64,000 bases of DNA from Acidimicrobiaceae bacterium UBA2093 (lineage in GTDB: Bacteria; Actinomycetota; Acidimicrobiia; Acidimicrobiales; Ilumatobacteraceae): the NCBI GenBank assembly GCA_002331255.1, contig DCZD01000002.1, positions 107,173 through 171,172 of the forward strand. Direction: 5' to 3'. The notes under the pieces are model-generated. The model made no database searches, was not told the DNA's origin, and saw only the letters and a list, made by a program, of their open reading frames with translations. Every line of letters begins with the position of its first letter. The first letter of the stretch is position 1. Of this stretch, positions 51,801 through 62,300 are shown one piece after another. A program made the translations under genes and the position numbers.

Positions 51801-52519
51801 GACTCGCCAACTTGTGCGCCGAGGTATGCGCGGATGACCTCGGGGTTGGTGCGCACCTGCTCTGGTTTTCCAGAAGCGATATTCACGCCCAGATCCAGTA
51901 CATAGACCTCGTCGCATACACCCATGACGAGCGACATGTCATGTTCCACCACGAGCACTGTGATCCCACGGTCTCGGAGCTGTCGAAGAAGCTGACCGAG
52001 CTGTTCGCTTTCTTGTTCATCTAGTCCCGATGCCGGCTCGTCGAGCAAAAGTAATTTCGGAGATGTTGCGAGTGCGCGAGCCACCTCGAGTAGTCGGGCT
52101 GAGCCAGTCGACAACTCTCCCGCAGTTGAGTCGGCAAGGTGATCGATGCCGAGCAGTTCGAGATTCTGTCGCGCTACTTCGTCGGCATTCGGATGCGCGG
52201 CCAATTCCGCAGCGACTAGAACGTTCTCGTAGACGGACAATGTCCAGAACAACTCGAGACGTTGGAACGTGCGCGAGATGCCCATTGCACTGCGTTCATG
52301 TACTCCAGCATTGTTGATCTCGATGCCGTCAAATCGCACGGATCCAGATGTCGGCGGGCGCACGCCGCAGATGACGTTGAACAAGGTGGTCTTACCCGCA
52401 CCATTCGGGCCGATGAGGCCAGTGATAGTGCCACGTCTGACAGTGAGATCCACGCGTGCAAGCGCGGTCACGCCACCGAACTGTTGTGTGACGGAGCGAA
52501 CCTCGAGCAATGCACTCAC
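51797..52519 (-). CDS. livG: Branched-chain-type ABC transporter ATP-binding protein LivG
   Basis: 240 residues. Walker A GPNGAGKTTLFNVICG, Walker B LLLDEPASGLDEQESEQL, H-loop VVEHDMSLVMGV, and the C-terminal TNPEVIRAYLGAQ typical of LivG. The ABC signature reads ELSTGSARLLEVARAL, with LSTG in place of the usual LSGG, a common LivG variant. It overlaps both livF and the permease gene by 4 bp, so the three are translationally coupled. Confidence 0.93.
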   Translation of the reverse strand: MSALLEVRSVTQQFGGVTALARVDLTVRRGTITGLIGPNGAGKTTLFNVICGVRPPTSGSVRFDGIEINNAGVHERSAMGISRTFQRLELFWTLSVYENVLVAAELAAHPNADEVARQNLELLGIDHLADSTAGELSTGSARLLEVARALATSPKLLLLDEPASGLDEQESEQLGQLLRQLRDRGITVLVVEHDMSLVMGVCDEVYVLDLGVNIASGKPEQVRTNPEVIRAYLGAQVGES

Positions 52520-54783
52520 GGCACGACCCCGATGGCATCGTCGACTTCCTGAAGTTCACGGGCAGAAAATGGTGTCGTTAGTCCGGCAAAGTCCGGTGAG
52601 TGGACCGGTGCGGCAGGAGCATTCGGCTCCATCTTGCGCCGAGCGGCCTGTACGACGACTGTCGCAGCCACGATGAGGCACAGCATTCGTCCACCCGTCG
52701 GTAGATCTACCGTCGTCGACACAAACCCGGCGATGAGTCCCGCGATGGTGAGTGGCACGAGCACTCGACGCATCTCTGAGGTGCCTCCCAGAATTGCTGG
52801 CAGAAGTCCGATCGTGCCCAGAGCCCACATGAACAACAAACCGAAGAACTGCCAATTCGAGACGATGTCAACAGTTGTAAGCGTCCAGAAAACCACTGGT
52901 CCAACTATTGCAACGATCACGGACGGGCGATGCTCGACCATCGGTCTGAATCCGTCTCCGATCTGGGCCGACACTCCGTTCACATTTCGTCCGAGAGTCA
53001 TGCCGATGAAACCGGGAGTCACCTTCGCGATGTTCGCCAAAGAGGGGATTGCTGTGGCCATCACGGTGTTTGTTCCGAGCATCACGCCGCCGAAGAAAGC
53101 ACCACCGATAGAGCTGATTCCGCCGACGATCGCGAGCAACAAGATCGGAAGGCTGCTGTCAAGGCTGTAGCGATCTGGTGGAACCTTGCCCGCGTCAAGT
53201 GCTCCCGCCAGCGAAGCGATGGCAGCAGACAAGGCGAAAGCAACCGTCTTCACCTTCAACAAATTCATTCCTAGCATTGCACCGGCCAATGGCGAATCCT
53301 TCATCGCCACCATTTGGCGACCGAGGCCACTTCGTCTTATTGCAACCAGCATCAAAGAAACCGCAGCGAAGACAACGGACAACATGATTACTTTCTCGCG
53401 GGGTTGTTGAAAGTCGACGCCAAAGAATCGCAAGCGCGGAACATCAAGTGATCCGTTTGGAAAGACCTTCTGTTGATTGAAGATCAATGTCGAGACAAGA
53501 AGCGCGAATGCACCCGTTGCCAATGCCAGGTAGATGCCTTCGAGTCGCAGTGCTGGAAGAGCAACGACTGCTCCGATGAGCGCCACGATCGCAACAGCGG
53601 CGACAAGCGTGAGAACACTTCCATTGCCAGGCAACTTCGCCATGAAGACGGCGCCGAGTCCGGCGAAAGTGAGCGGAGCGAGCGACACGAGACCGGAGTA
53701 ACCAGTGAGAGGGACAAGTGAGAGCACGGCAAGTGCAAAGAGAAGACACTGTGCGAGAAAAATGGTGTTCGCGCGAGTGAGCAATGCGGTGAGAGCGATA
53801 ACTCCCACGATGAGCACGACGGAACCGAGCACGGAAGTGGACCACTTTGGTTCGCGCGATCGCTGCGCGACTCGCACCATGCCTGCGCGAAGTTTGGCCT
53901 GTGGGAGAGCGAGAAGACAGATGAATAGAAAGATCGTGGGTGCTGCTTGACGAAGGCCCCCTGTGTTGAATCCGAAGAAGGATTTGGGGAACCACGACGA
54001 TCCGCTGGTCCACAACAGGTATGCCTCGAGAAGCCCGAGCACCATTGCGCCGACAAAGGTGTACAGCAGACTTTTGAGACGTCCGAGAATCGCCGCTGCA
54101 TACGCATTGATGACGAGCAGCGTCAGCGGAATGATGTTCAGCTGTACTTCAGCAGCGAGCAATATTCCGGCGTACCCCGCCAGTACCGAACCCATGGCCC
54201 ACGATGCGCTTGAGATCTGATTCGGACGCGCGCCGTTCAGTTCAGCAAGGTCGCGATCATCGACTACTGCACGCATCTGTACGCCAAGCCGTGTATTGAA
54301 GAGAAGGTATCTCAGCAGCACCGCCACGATCACGGCGCTAACGAGTGCGATGATCTTGTTCATCCCGATGTTCACGCCGAGAACTGTGATGACATTCCCT
54401 TCGAAGAATCCGCGAAACGCCGACCGGGCATCAGGTGGCCAAATCCATGCCGCAGCGCCGATGAGTCCGGCCATGAGCGCGACCGTCACCGTGAGTCGCG
54501 TCACCTCGTTTGCTGCGCCGAGGTCGCGCAACACGAAACGCTCGATGAACATGCCAAGTAGCGGGCAGAACACTCCGAGAACAATCAGCAAGGCGAGCGG
54601 CGCCGACACCCCCCAGTCGAATCTGATCTGCCAATACACGAATGCCGAGATCATTCCGATTGCGCCATGGGCGATGTTGAAGACACCGGACGTGACATAG
54701 GTCAGCACTAGCCCGCTCGAGGCGAGCGCGTAGATGGCACCAATCGTCAGACCGATGATGGTGTATGCGATGAACTGCTGCAT
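52516..54783 (-). CDS. Fused LivH-LivM ABC transporter permease
   Basis: 755 residues: about 1-295 is LivH-like (AIYALASSGLVLTYVTSGVFNIAHGAIGM, GVQMRAVVDDRDLAELNG) and about 310-690 is LivM-like (LSLVPLTGYSGLVSLAPLTFAGLGA, LEGIYLALATGAFALL, IGRQMVAMKDSPLAGAMLGMN). Each half has the ~8-10 hydrophobic helices expected, and the tail after 690 is variable and soluble. LivH and LivM are usually separate genes; the fusion fixes a 1:1 heterodimer. ATG 54783 is 39 bp downstream of the binding-protein stop. Inner-membrane channel of the importer. Confidence 0.9.
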   Translation of the reverse strand: MQQFIAYTIIGLTIGAIYALASSGLVLTYVTSGVFNIAHGAIGMISAFVYWQIRFDWGVSAPLALLIVLGVFCPLLGMFIERFVLRDLGAANEVTRLTVTVALMAGLIGAAAWIWPPDARSAFRGFFEGNVITVLGVNIGMNKIIALVSAVIVAVLLRYLLFNTRLGVQMRAVVDDRDLAELNGARPNQISSASWAMGSVLAGYAGILLAAEVQLNIIPLTLLVINAYAAAILGRLKSLLYTFVGAMVLGLLEAYLLWTSGSSWFPKSFFGFNTGGLRQAAPTIFLFICLLALPQAKLRAGMVRVAQRSREPKWSTSVLGSVVLIVGVIALTALLTRANTIFLAQCLLFALAVLSLVPLTGYSGLVSLAPLTFAGLGAVFMAKLPGNGSVLTLVAAVAIVALIGAVVALPALRLEGIYLALATGAFALLVSTLIFNQQKVFPNGSLDVPRLRFFGVDFQQPREKVIMLSVVFAAVSLMLVAIRRSGLGRQMVAMKDSPLAGAMLGMNLLKVKTVAFALSAAIASLAGALDAGKVPPDRYSLDSSLPILLLAIVGGISSIGGAFFGGVMLGTNTVMATAIPSLANIAKVTPGFIGMTLGRNVNGVSAQIGDGFRPMVEHRPSVIVAIVGPVVFWTLTTVDIVSNWQFFGLLFMWALGTIGLLPAILGGTSEMRRVLVPLTIAGLIAGFVSTTVDLPTGGRMLCLIVAATVVVQAARRKMEPNAPAAPVHSPDFAGLTTPFSARELQEVDDAIGVVP

Positions 54784-54822
54784 GTTGGATGAGGCGTGGA
54801 CGGCCCCGGTCAGCTGTGTTCG

Positions 54823-56232
54823 TCAGCTTCCGCGGGTCGGATCCTTGCCCTTGCTCACATCACCGAAGTCGCCGGTGATGTTCGCAATTCCGTTCTCCCA
54901 ACAATGCCAACCGTTCGAGTTGTCGTCGGCCCCACCGATCTCGGGGAAGAGGCGCTTGAACGTGCCTCCCTCGGCGATCATGAGCGCACCGCATGCAGAA
55001 GGCTTGAATTCGCCTGGGTTGGTCTCGGTGTGCAGGCCCCCGCCCGTCCAACTGGAGACGGCCTTGGCTGCTTTCAACACACATTCTCGCTCAATGACGT
55101 TGTTATTGGTTTCAACACACTTGTTGACCGCTGTCGCGAACAAGAGGTATGCACTGAACGACTGAAGTCCGAGGCCGGCGATCTTGCCACTCGGGTTGTA
55201 CTTCTCCATGATGTCCAAGAACTGTTGCATCGCAGGGAACTTGTCTGGATTCTCGAACGACGCGTACGCCGTGCGCGCAATGACGCCGTCAGCCACAGCA
55301 CCTGCCTTCGAGGCGAACTGCTGGTCGTAGAAGTTTCCGTCGTTCATGATGAGCGCTGGGCGATAACCGATCTCATCGAGCGCCTTCAGCACTGAGATGA
55401 AAGTGTCCGGAGCTCCGATGAAACTCAGGTACGTGACGCCCTTGTCTTTGATCTGCTGCGCATATGGCGCATATGACGCTTCGCCCGCCGAGTTGTATTC
55501 GATGATCTCTGGCTCCGCACCGAGACCACCCACAACGTCCCATGCTGAAGCGAGTTGTAGAGCCACATTCTTCGTAGTGACAGCGTTGCCAGCAAGAAAG
55601 AGAGGCTTTGCAAGATCGGCCGAGCGATTTTCCTTCGCCCACAAGAGCCAGCCCGTCGGCTTCACATTCGACGGGTTGGGGACGGGTTGAACTTGGCCAT
55701 CGGACTCAGCTTTGGTGGCCGTGACGGTGTATCCGGGGATGTCGATCATCTTGCATTCGTGGAAGCGGGGGAATTCCTGGTCGTCAAAGACCAGACCTCC
55801 ACCAACCATCGCGAATGCTTCATCGCACATCTTTTCCATGGCTGCTGGAACTTGCAGCAAAGCGGCATCGGTCTCGACGAGCTCGAGAGGTACTCCCTGC
55901 ACGCCTCCTTGGTCATTGCACCAGCCGATGAATGCTTTGGCGGCATCTTCTAGTTCAATGTCAAGACCCGGCAACACGGTGAAGCCCTTGTCGGTCGGGG
56001 TTGCGACCTTGAGAGTTGTTCCACCATTCTGTGCCGGGTCGACAGTTGCGTTTCCGGGGCCGCACGGTGAATCGAGATCGCCAAATTTTCCGCTGTCAGT
56101 CGAAGCTGCTGCAGTCGTGTCGGATGCTGCGGTTGTGTCCGACCCAGAGTCGGCGGAGTCTCCGCCGCTGGCTGAACAGGCACCGAGCACGAGAAGGCTG
56201 GAGACGGCAAAGGCACTTGCAATACGTCGCAT
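54823..56232 (-). CDS. ABC transporter substrate-binding lipoprotein (Leu/Ile/Val-binding fold)
   Basis: 469 residues. Signal peptide MRRIASAFAVSSLLVLGACS with a lipobox (LGAC) placing the lipid-modified Cys at 19. A Ser/Asp/Thr/Ala-rich linker runs to about residue 50. A type I periplasmic-binding fold follows (TTLKVATPTDKGFTVLPG, GYRPALIMNDGNFYDQQF). At ~420 mature residues it is longer than LivK. It lies in the membrane-facing space and feeds LivHM-LivFG. ATG 56232 follows GGGGGAAAC. Diverges from the OB-fold/thiolase-like operon with a 130-bp spacer that shows no operator copy. Ligand unknown; divergence from the Ltp block suggests a catabolic substrate. Confidence 0.92.
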   Translation of the reverse strand: MRRIASAFAVSSLLVLGACSASGGDSADSGSDTTAASDTTAAASTDSGKFGDLDSPCGPGNATVDPAQNGGTTLKVATPTDKGFTVLPGLDIELEDAAKAFIGWCNDQGGVQGVPLELVETDAALLQVPAAMEKMCDEAFAMVGGGLVFDDQEFPRFHECKMIDIPGYTVTATKAESDGQVQPVPNPSNVKPTGWLLWAKENRSADLAKPLFLAGNAVTTKNVALQLASAWDVVGGLGAEPEIIEYNSAGEASYAPYAQQIKDKGVTYLSFIGAPDTFISVLKALDEIGYRPALIMNDGNFYDQQFASKAGAVADGVIARTAYASFENPDKFPAMQQFLDIMEKYNPSGKIAGLGLQSFSAYLLFATAVNKCVETNNNVIERECVLKAAKAVSSWTGGGLHTETNPGEFKPSACGALMIAEGGTFKRLFPEIGGADDNSNGWHCWENGIANITGDFGDVSKGKDPTRGS

Positions 56233-56362
56233 GTTTCCCCCATGAGTTGACGTTGAGCGAAACGGTAGCAGGTCGGTTCGTCGCTCCTTTCAGGCGCGTA
56301 GTAGAAAATGCACGCGCCCACAGGGTGCAAATCATTCGTGGCAGAAGTCGACGGGGGAGCAC

Positions 56363-56836
56363 ATGGCGGGAGACAAGCTGCAGGTGACATTCGAGGCAGA
56401 TGGGTCGCTTTCCGCCCCGCTGACCTTGTTTTATCCCTATAACCGCACGCTGGGTACGACGGTTGCGCGCTTCCTGTCGTCTCTGGCCGACAAACGCATC
56501 GAGGGTACTAAAGCCCAAGACGGTCGGGTCTTCGTGCCGCCAGCAGAATTCGACCCCTCGACTGGCACACCTCTCACTGAGTGGGTGCAGGTGGGCGACG
56601 AAGGAACCGTCGTGCAGTGGTCATGGCAGCCCGCGCCATTTGAAGACAACACACTTGACCAGCCTTTTGCATGGGCGCTCATTCTTCTCGACGGAGCCGA
56701 CGTGCCGATGTTGCATGCGGTGCAAGCGAAAGCTGCTGCGACGATGTCTATTGGTATGAGAGTGAAGGCCGTGTGGGCCGAGGATCGAACGCCTGAGATA
56801 TCTGCAATTCGTTGTTTTGAACCGGTGGGTGGTTGA
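56363..56836 (+). CDS. OB-fold protein (DUF35-like, without zinc ribbon)
   Basis: 157 residues. LSAPLTLFYPYNRTLGTTVARFL opening, then WVQVGDEGTVVQWSW, PFAWALILLDGADVPMLHAVQA, and MRVKAVWAEDR, the OB-fold layout of DUF35. It lacks the Cys-x2-Cys zinc ribbon found in the next gene. Together the two total ~324 residues, close to the single ~300-residue Rv3521 protein of M. tuberculosis, which suggests that one ancestral protein is encoded here as two. ATG 56363 follows GGGGGAGCAC. The next gene starts 3 bp after its stop. Confidence 0.82.
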   Translation: MAGDKLQVTFEADGSLSAPLTLFYPYNRTLGTTVARFLSSLADKRIEGTKAQDGRVFVPPAEFDPSTGTPLTEWVQVGDEGTVVQWSWQPAPFEDNTLDQPFAWALILLDGADVPMLHAVQAKAAATMSIGMRVKAVWAEDRTPEISAIRCFEPVGG

Positions 56837-56839
56837 GCC

Positions 56840-57343
56840 ATGAGTGAAAAAACAGGTGACAAACCTCTTCGTGTTCGTATGCCCATCGGCATCGATTACA
56901 AGTGGTGTGCCGGTCCGGCGTCGACTGATTATCTAACAGGCCTGAAAGATGGCCGGCTCTTCGGACGCCGGTGCCCAGTGTGTGAGCTGGTGTATTTCCC
57001 CCCACGTAACGGCGTATGTGCGCGCGATGGCGTCATGCTCGGTGAGTCAGTCGAAGTAGGCCCGAAAGGAACCATCTCGACGTTCTGCATCGTCAACGTT
57101 CCGTTTCTCGGACAAACGATCAAACTTCCATACGTTGCTGCCACCATCATTCTCGATGGCGCTCATCTCGGCTTCTCGCACCTCATTCAAGAGTGCGAAG
57201 CAAGCGAAGTACGCATGGGAATGCGCGTCGAGCCAGTATGGCGCGACAAAGCCGAGTGGGACTATTCGCTCGAAAACATCTTGTACTTCAAACCATCGGG
57301 CGAACCCGATGCACCCTTTGACGATTACGAGAGGCACCTCTGA
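56840..57343 (+). CDS. DUF35 zinc-ribbon/OB-fold protein (ChsH2/Rv3521-like)
   Basis: 167 residues. The rubredoxin-like ribbon has Cys45, Cys48 and Cys60 (GRRCPVCELVYFPPRNGVC), with Asp63 where a fourth cysteine is usual. The OB fold follows: GTISTFCIVNVPF, LPYVAATIILDGAHLGFSHLI, MRVEPVWRDKAEW. Such proteins bind thiolase-like partners and are essential for activity in the Ltp2-ChsH2 aldolase of sterol side-chain degradation. The ATG at 56840 and the stop overlapping the next gene's start (CTGATG) show it is translationally coupled to the thiolase-like protein. Confidence 0.85.
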   Translation: MSEKTGDKPLRVRMPIGIDYKWCAGPASTDYLTGLKDGRLFGRRCPVCELVYFPPRNGVCARDGVMLGESVEVGPKGTISTFCIVNVPFLGQTIKLPYVAATIILDGAHLGFSHLIQECEASEVRMGMRVEPVWRDKAEWDYSLENILYFKPSGEPDAPFDDYERHL

Positions 57344-58397
57344 TGCGTGATGTAGCGATTGTCGCGTTTTCCGAAGGTCCAGTGACTTTCGGTAGCACGA
57401 GTACTCCGGTCGAGATGATTGTTCCGACCGTCCATGACGTTCTGAAGCAAGCCGGAATCGAACGCACTGACGTTGACTTCTGGTGTCATGGCAGCTGTGA
57501 CTACATGACCGGCCAGCCGTTCAGTTTCGTGTCGGCAGTCGACGCACTCGGTGCATGGCCACCGATCATCGAGAGCCACGTCGAGATGGACGGTGCGTGG
57601 GCGCTGTACGAAGCATGGATCAAGATCCAAACCGGCGAGGCTGAAGTGGCACTCGTATTTGGAAACGGCAAGAGCAGTGCTGGCGACATGAACAGGGCGT
57701 TGAGCCTGCAACAAGATCCATACACCGTCGCACCACTGTGGCCCGGAATGACGGCGATGGAGGGTCTCGGTGCGTGCGCCGCATTGCAGGCCGGCACGGT
57801 GACCGAGCGGCAGATGGCAGAGGCCGCGTCTCGTGCACGGCGTGACGGTGCCAAGAATGGCAACGTCCTGGTGTCAGGGAATGAATCGGCAGATGAACTC
57901 TTGTCGCGTCCTGTTACGGCCGCACCATTTCGTGACCACGATATACCTGCGATGGCAGATGGCGTGAGCGCGGTCATCATTGCAACAGGTGATGTGGCAA
58001 AGAAAATTGCCAAGCGTCCAGCATGGATAAGAGCCATCGATCATCGCATCGATCATCAGAACCTCGGATGGCGTGACCTCGCACGTTCGACGAGTGCCGC
58101 AATCGCAGCAAGTGAAGTCGGTGTGCACAAGGACAAAGTCGACGTTGCCGAGTTGCACACCACCTTCAGTCATCACGAGCAACTTCTCATCAACGCATTG
58201 CAGCTGCGACCCGATGCAACCAGCATCACGCCAAGCGGCGGAGCATTGGTCGGGAACACGCTCATGGCTGCAGGTCTTTCGCGGTTCGGGCACGCCGCCC
58301 GTTCCATTTTTTCAGGTAGTGCAGACCGCGCAGTCGCACATGCACAACAGGGTGCATGTCTGCAGCAGAACATCGTCGCAGTGTTGGAGGGGAACTG

Positions 58398-58398
<1 letters not shown>
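57343..58398 (+). CDS. Thiolase-like protein without catalytic cysteine (Ltp4-like)
   Basis: 351 residues, a degenerate thiolase fold. At the nucleophile loop ESHVEMDGAWAL the cysteine position is occupied by Glu81, and the GHPxGATG loop reads GGALVGNTLMAAGLSR, with Asn for His. It keeps the N-terminal half-fold (VPTVHDVLKQAGI) and VALVFGNGKSS. Length and neighbours match M. tuberculosis Ltp4 (Rv3522). Members of the lipid-transfer/thiolase group act as aldolases with DUF35 partners or as structural halves of heteromers. Classic thiolysis is not expected. It overlaps both flanking genes by one base. Confidence 0.85.
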
Positions 58399-59558
<1,160 letters not shown>

Positions 59559-59569
59559 TTCAAGTCGCG

Positions 59570-59590
59570 ACAACGAGCGCTTCGTCGTCA
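59570..59590. terminator. Possible bidirectional hairpin between convergent genes
   Basis: GACAACGA (59570-59577) and TCGTCGTC (59583-59590) form an 8-bp stem with one mismatch around a 5-base loop, located between the stops of the Ltp3-like gene (59558) and the EthD-like gene (59588). There is no T-run, so factor-independent termination is weak at best. Confidence 0.3.
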
Positions 59591-60433
59591 GAACAGTTCG
59601 TCTACGTACTTGTTTGTGCCCTGCACTGTCGGAATGAATGCTGCTTGAACTCCGAGGGTCGCAACTCCGCCAGATGCGATGTCATCCTCGGCTGACGAGA
59701 AATTACTGGTCCATGCTTCACGTGGGTCGCACTCGAGGAAGTGGAGCACGGTCACGATCTTTTCGACGCCTTCGAGCTGTTTGACATGGGCGAGTTTGTC
59801 CTTCGGCAATGCACGAGGAGCGAACTTGATGGCGAGCGCCACCTTGCCGGTGACGACCTTGGGCAAGTAACTCTGGGTCAGCCAGTCACTCAACTCTTCG
59901 CGAGATGACTTTGCATCAATCACCTGGACCATCATTCCCTGGTAAGGCTGCATGAGCGTGTGCACATTCAGGGGAACTTCGTTGTCTCGATATGTAGTAC
60001 CGATGTGATCGCTGAACGACGTGAAAACGTGTGATCGCTCTTCGAGGAGATTGGCATCCTTGCCGCGATGACTGAGGCGTCCCGCTTCACGCAGTCGATA
60101 ATTGGCGCCAAGCGCCCACTGCTCGTGATCTTCGAGTCGTCCCTCGCTGATCCAATAGACGCCGATGTACTTGCCCGCATCAAGAGGTTGAGCAACACGC
60201 GAGTTCTGCGGCGAGCGTAGGTGCTGGATCCATTTGGGTGCCACCCAGCGTCGTGCTGCGAACATGAACGGCATGTCCATGGCGCCAGTGACCATGTGGT
60301 CATCTTCGTACCAACGGTTGTATCCATGGACGTGTTCTTTGGTCGGTTCAACCCAGGTGATGAGTGCACCCCCAAGATTCGGTGAGTGCGAACCTTCACC
60401 TGCAAGTTGTCGATACGTCTCGTCACCAGTCAT
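59588..60433 (-). CDS. Dimeric alpha/beta-barrel (EthD/Dabb-like) protein with two repeats
   Basis: 281 residues. The N-terminal half GGALITWVEPTKEHVHGYNRWYEDDH is a typical EthD-like strand-helix with the YNxWYxxxH motif, and the C-terminal half (GMMVQVIDAKSSREELSDWL, then AIKFAPRALP) repeats the same strand-helix-strand plan. EthD-type ferredoxin folds are found as small enzymes or accessory proteins in ether and polyketide metabolism. M. tuberculosis Rv3519, next to Rv3520c-Rv3523, is a hypothetical protein of similar size class; whether they are related cannot be judged here. Function unknown. Confidence 0.7.
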   Translation of the reverse strand: MTGDETYRQLAGEGSHSPNLGGALITWVEPTKEHVHGYNRWYEDDHMVTGAMDMPFMFAARRWVAPKWIQHLRSPQNSRVAQPLDAGKYIGVYWISEGRLEDHEQWALGANYRLREAGRLSHRGKDANLLEERSHVFTSFSDHIGTTYRDNEVPLNVHTLMQPYQGMMVQVIDAKSSREELSDWLTQSYLPKVVTGKVALAIKFAPRALPKDKLAHVKQLEGVEKIVTVLHFLECDPREAWTSNFSSAEDDIASGGVATLGVQAAFIPTVQGTNKYVDELF

Positions 60434-60465
60434 TGCACACCCCCATGTGTTGCGTCAGATGAAGT

Positions 60466-61389
60466 CTATGCAAGTGCGAAGTCGCGGATGAGCGCCGCAA
60501 GTTCAAGCGGTGCGTCTCCTTGCACGCTATGACCGGCCTCAACGACGTGTTCGATGCGCGCATGAGGTGCTCGGCGACGAAGTTCTGCTTCATCCTCGTC
60601 GCTGACGACCGACTGAGGCCGCATTCCACGCACGAGCATGAGCGGATTTTGAAATGCCGAAATCGCATTCCAGAGCACGTCCAGATTCGGTTTGCGTATC
60701 TGGCCTTCAACTTCTTGAAGTGGTGGTGCATCGTCGCGGCGATAGCGCCACACCCATGTACCGTCGGATTTCTGCAGAGCATTGTGCAGAATCCCGCGCC
60801 GAAGCGAGCTGACGGATCTCGATGGGTTGAACTGAATCGTGCGCTGTAGCAGATCGTCGAATGAGTCGAATGTTGCAGGGCCGTTGACGAAGTCAGTGAT
60901 GGCCTTTGTCTTGTCTCCGTCGATGCCGGGGGTGATGTCAACGAGAACCATCTTTTTCACGAGGTCGGGGTGATGATGTGACAGTGCAATCGTCGTCATG
61001 CCGCCGAGCGACATTCCGATGATCGCCTCGACGTTGGGCGTCAGTCGTTTGATGACTTCTGCAATGTCGTTCGCGTTGCCTTCAAGAGGGTCACCACTTG
61101 TAGCAAGAGACGCTACGGCACCGCTGTGCCCGTGACCGGGAAGATCAATACAGACGGCTGGTACATCGAGCGCAAGCATCACCGTGTCCCAGGTGTGGGC
61201 ATTTTGGGCGCCGCCATGCAGAAACGCGAGTCGTGGCGATGGCTTACCCCACACCAGTGCAGACATGACACGTCCGTCTCTCATGGCAATCGTCTCGCGT
61301 CGAACATTCGGTGGACCTGGATAGGGAATTCCATATTCACCGGCGTTCTCATGGAAGAAGCCGAACTCGTTGTAGTCCACCTGAGCCAT
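60466..61389 (-). CDS. Alpha/beta hydrolase
   Basis: 307 residues from ATG 61389. Oxyanion HGG at about 58-60 (LAFLHGGAQNAHTW), CIDLPGHGHSG near 80-90, nucleophile Ser127 in IIGMSLGGMTTIA, and catalytic His287 in EHVVEAGHSVQGD, with an acidic residue in VDITPGIDGD or later as the third member. The fold is the meta-cleavage-product-hydrolase/epoxide-hydrolase group, so it may hydrolyse a C-C bond, ester or lactone. An extended frame to 61479 overlaps folB and has no conserved sequence. It diverges from folBK with a 40-bp spacer and may share an operon with the EthD-like gene. Confidence 0.87.
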   Translation of the reverse strand: MAQVDYNEFGFFHENAGEYGIPYPGPPNVRRETIAMRDGRVMSALVWGKPSPRLAFLHGGAQNAHTWDTVMLALDVPAVCIDLPGHGHSGAVASLATSGDPLEGNANDIAEVIKRLTPNVEAIIGMSLGGMTTIALSHHHPDLVKKMVLVDITPGIDGDKTKAITDFVNGPATFDSFDDLLQRTIQFNPSRSVSSLRRGILHNALQKSDGTWVWRYRRDDAPPLQEVEGQIRKPNLDVLWNAISAFQNPLMLVRGMRPQSVVSDEDEAELRRRAPHARIEHVVEAGHSVQGDAPLELAALIRDFALA

Positions 61390-61429
61390 CGGTGGGCACC
61401 TTAGCGAGAGGGCGATAGACATAGAGCCC

Positions 61430-62299
61430 ATGGCGCGTGACCATATATACATCTCGGGTCTGCGGACGCTCGCTCGCATCGGCGTCCTTCCGCATGAGCG
61501 CGAGTCTGACCAGCCACTTCAGATCGACCTCGACCTTGAAGTCGACCTCAGCGAAGCGGGGATCACCGATGCGCTGGACGACACCGCCAATTACGGCGCC
61601 ATTGCCGAGGCAGTCGTCGACGTCGCACGACTGTCTGAAGACCTGCTCCTCGAACGTCTGGTGGCGCGCATTGCTGAGCGTGTGTTGCAGTTTCCCCACG
61701 TCGAGGTCGCAAACGTCACGCTCACCAAGCTTCGTCCACCAATACCCGAAGACCTCGATTCGACAGCGGTACGCATCACGCGAACACGTGTCGACATGAA
61801 AGTGCCAGGTCGCCACCGCGCGATCATTGCTCTCGGAAGCAATCTTGGTGATCGAGTCGCATATCTGAAATTCGGCCTCGACCGTCTTCGCAACGTTGTC
61901 GCCCAGTCACAGGTGTTCGAGACCGACCCAGTCGGCGGGCCTGATGATCAAGGTCCTTATCTCAATATGGTCGCAGTCATCGACACAGACCTAGATCCGT
62001 ATGCACTCATGCGTCGTCTGCTCTCGATCGAAGCAGAAGCCCAACGTATTCGGATAGTGCGTTGGGGCCCACGCACGCTGGACCTTGACATGCTCTTCTA
62101 CGATGACCTCCATCTCGAGAGTGAAGACCTGACGATTCCCCACCCACGATTCGCAGAACGTCGGTTCGTGCTCGAGCCACTCAGTGAAGTTGCCCCAGAG
62201 TTCTGTCCAGATAACTGGCGCAACAGATTGCCCGCGTATGGCGTGTATCCGCGTGGTGCACTCACAGACTTGACGACGGTCGAACTACCAACAAGTTGA
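61430..62299 (+). CDS. folBK: FolB-FolK fusion (dihydroneopterin aldolase / HPPK)
   Basis: 289 residues. Domain one (about 1-122) is FolB: ISGLRTLARIGVLPHERES, LDDTANYGAIAEAV, and VTLTKLRPPIP with the catalytic Lys100. Domain two (about 130-289) is FolK: AIIALGSNLGDR, FETDPVGGPDDQGPYLN, and WGPRTLDLDMLFYD with Mg ligands Asp218 and Asp220. The two consecutive steps of folate biosynthesis (dihydroneopterin cleavage, then pyrophosphorylation) are in one protein; no folP, folE or pabB gene lies next to it. The gene is a housekeeping marker beside the catabolic island. ATG 61430 lacks a strong ribosome binding site. Confidence 0.95.
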   Translation: MARDHIYISGLRTLARIGVLPHERESDQPLQIDLDLEVDLSEAGITDALDDTANYGAIAEAVVDVARLSEDLLLERLVARIAERVLQFPHVEVANVTLTKLRPPIPEDLDSTAVRITRTRVDMKVPGRHRAIIALGSNLGDRVAYLKFGLDRLRNVVAQSQVFETDPVGGPDDQGPYLNMVAVIDTDLDPYALMRRLLSIEAEAQRIRIVRWGPRTLDLDMLFYDDLHLESEDLTIPHPRFAERRFVLEPLSEVAPEFCPDNWRNRLPAYGVYPRGALTDLTTVELPTS

Positions 62300-62300
62300 A

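Noticed and set aside
56233..56362. Divergent spacer between the binding-protein and OB-fold genes as a possible operator site
   Set aside because: No TCTGA/TCAGA arms and no repeat longer than 6 bp were seen.
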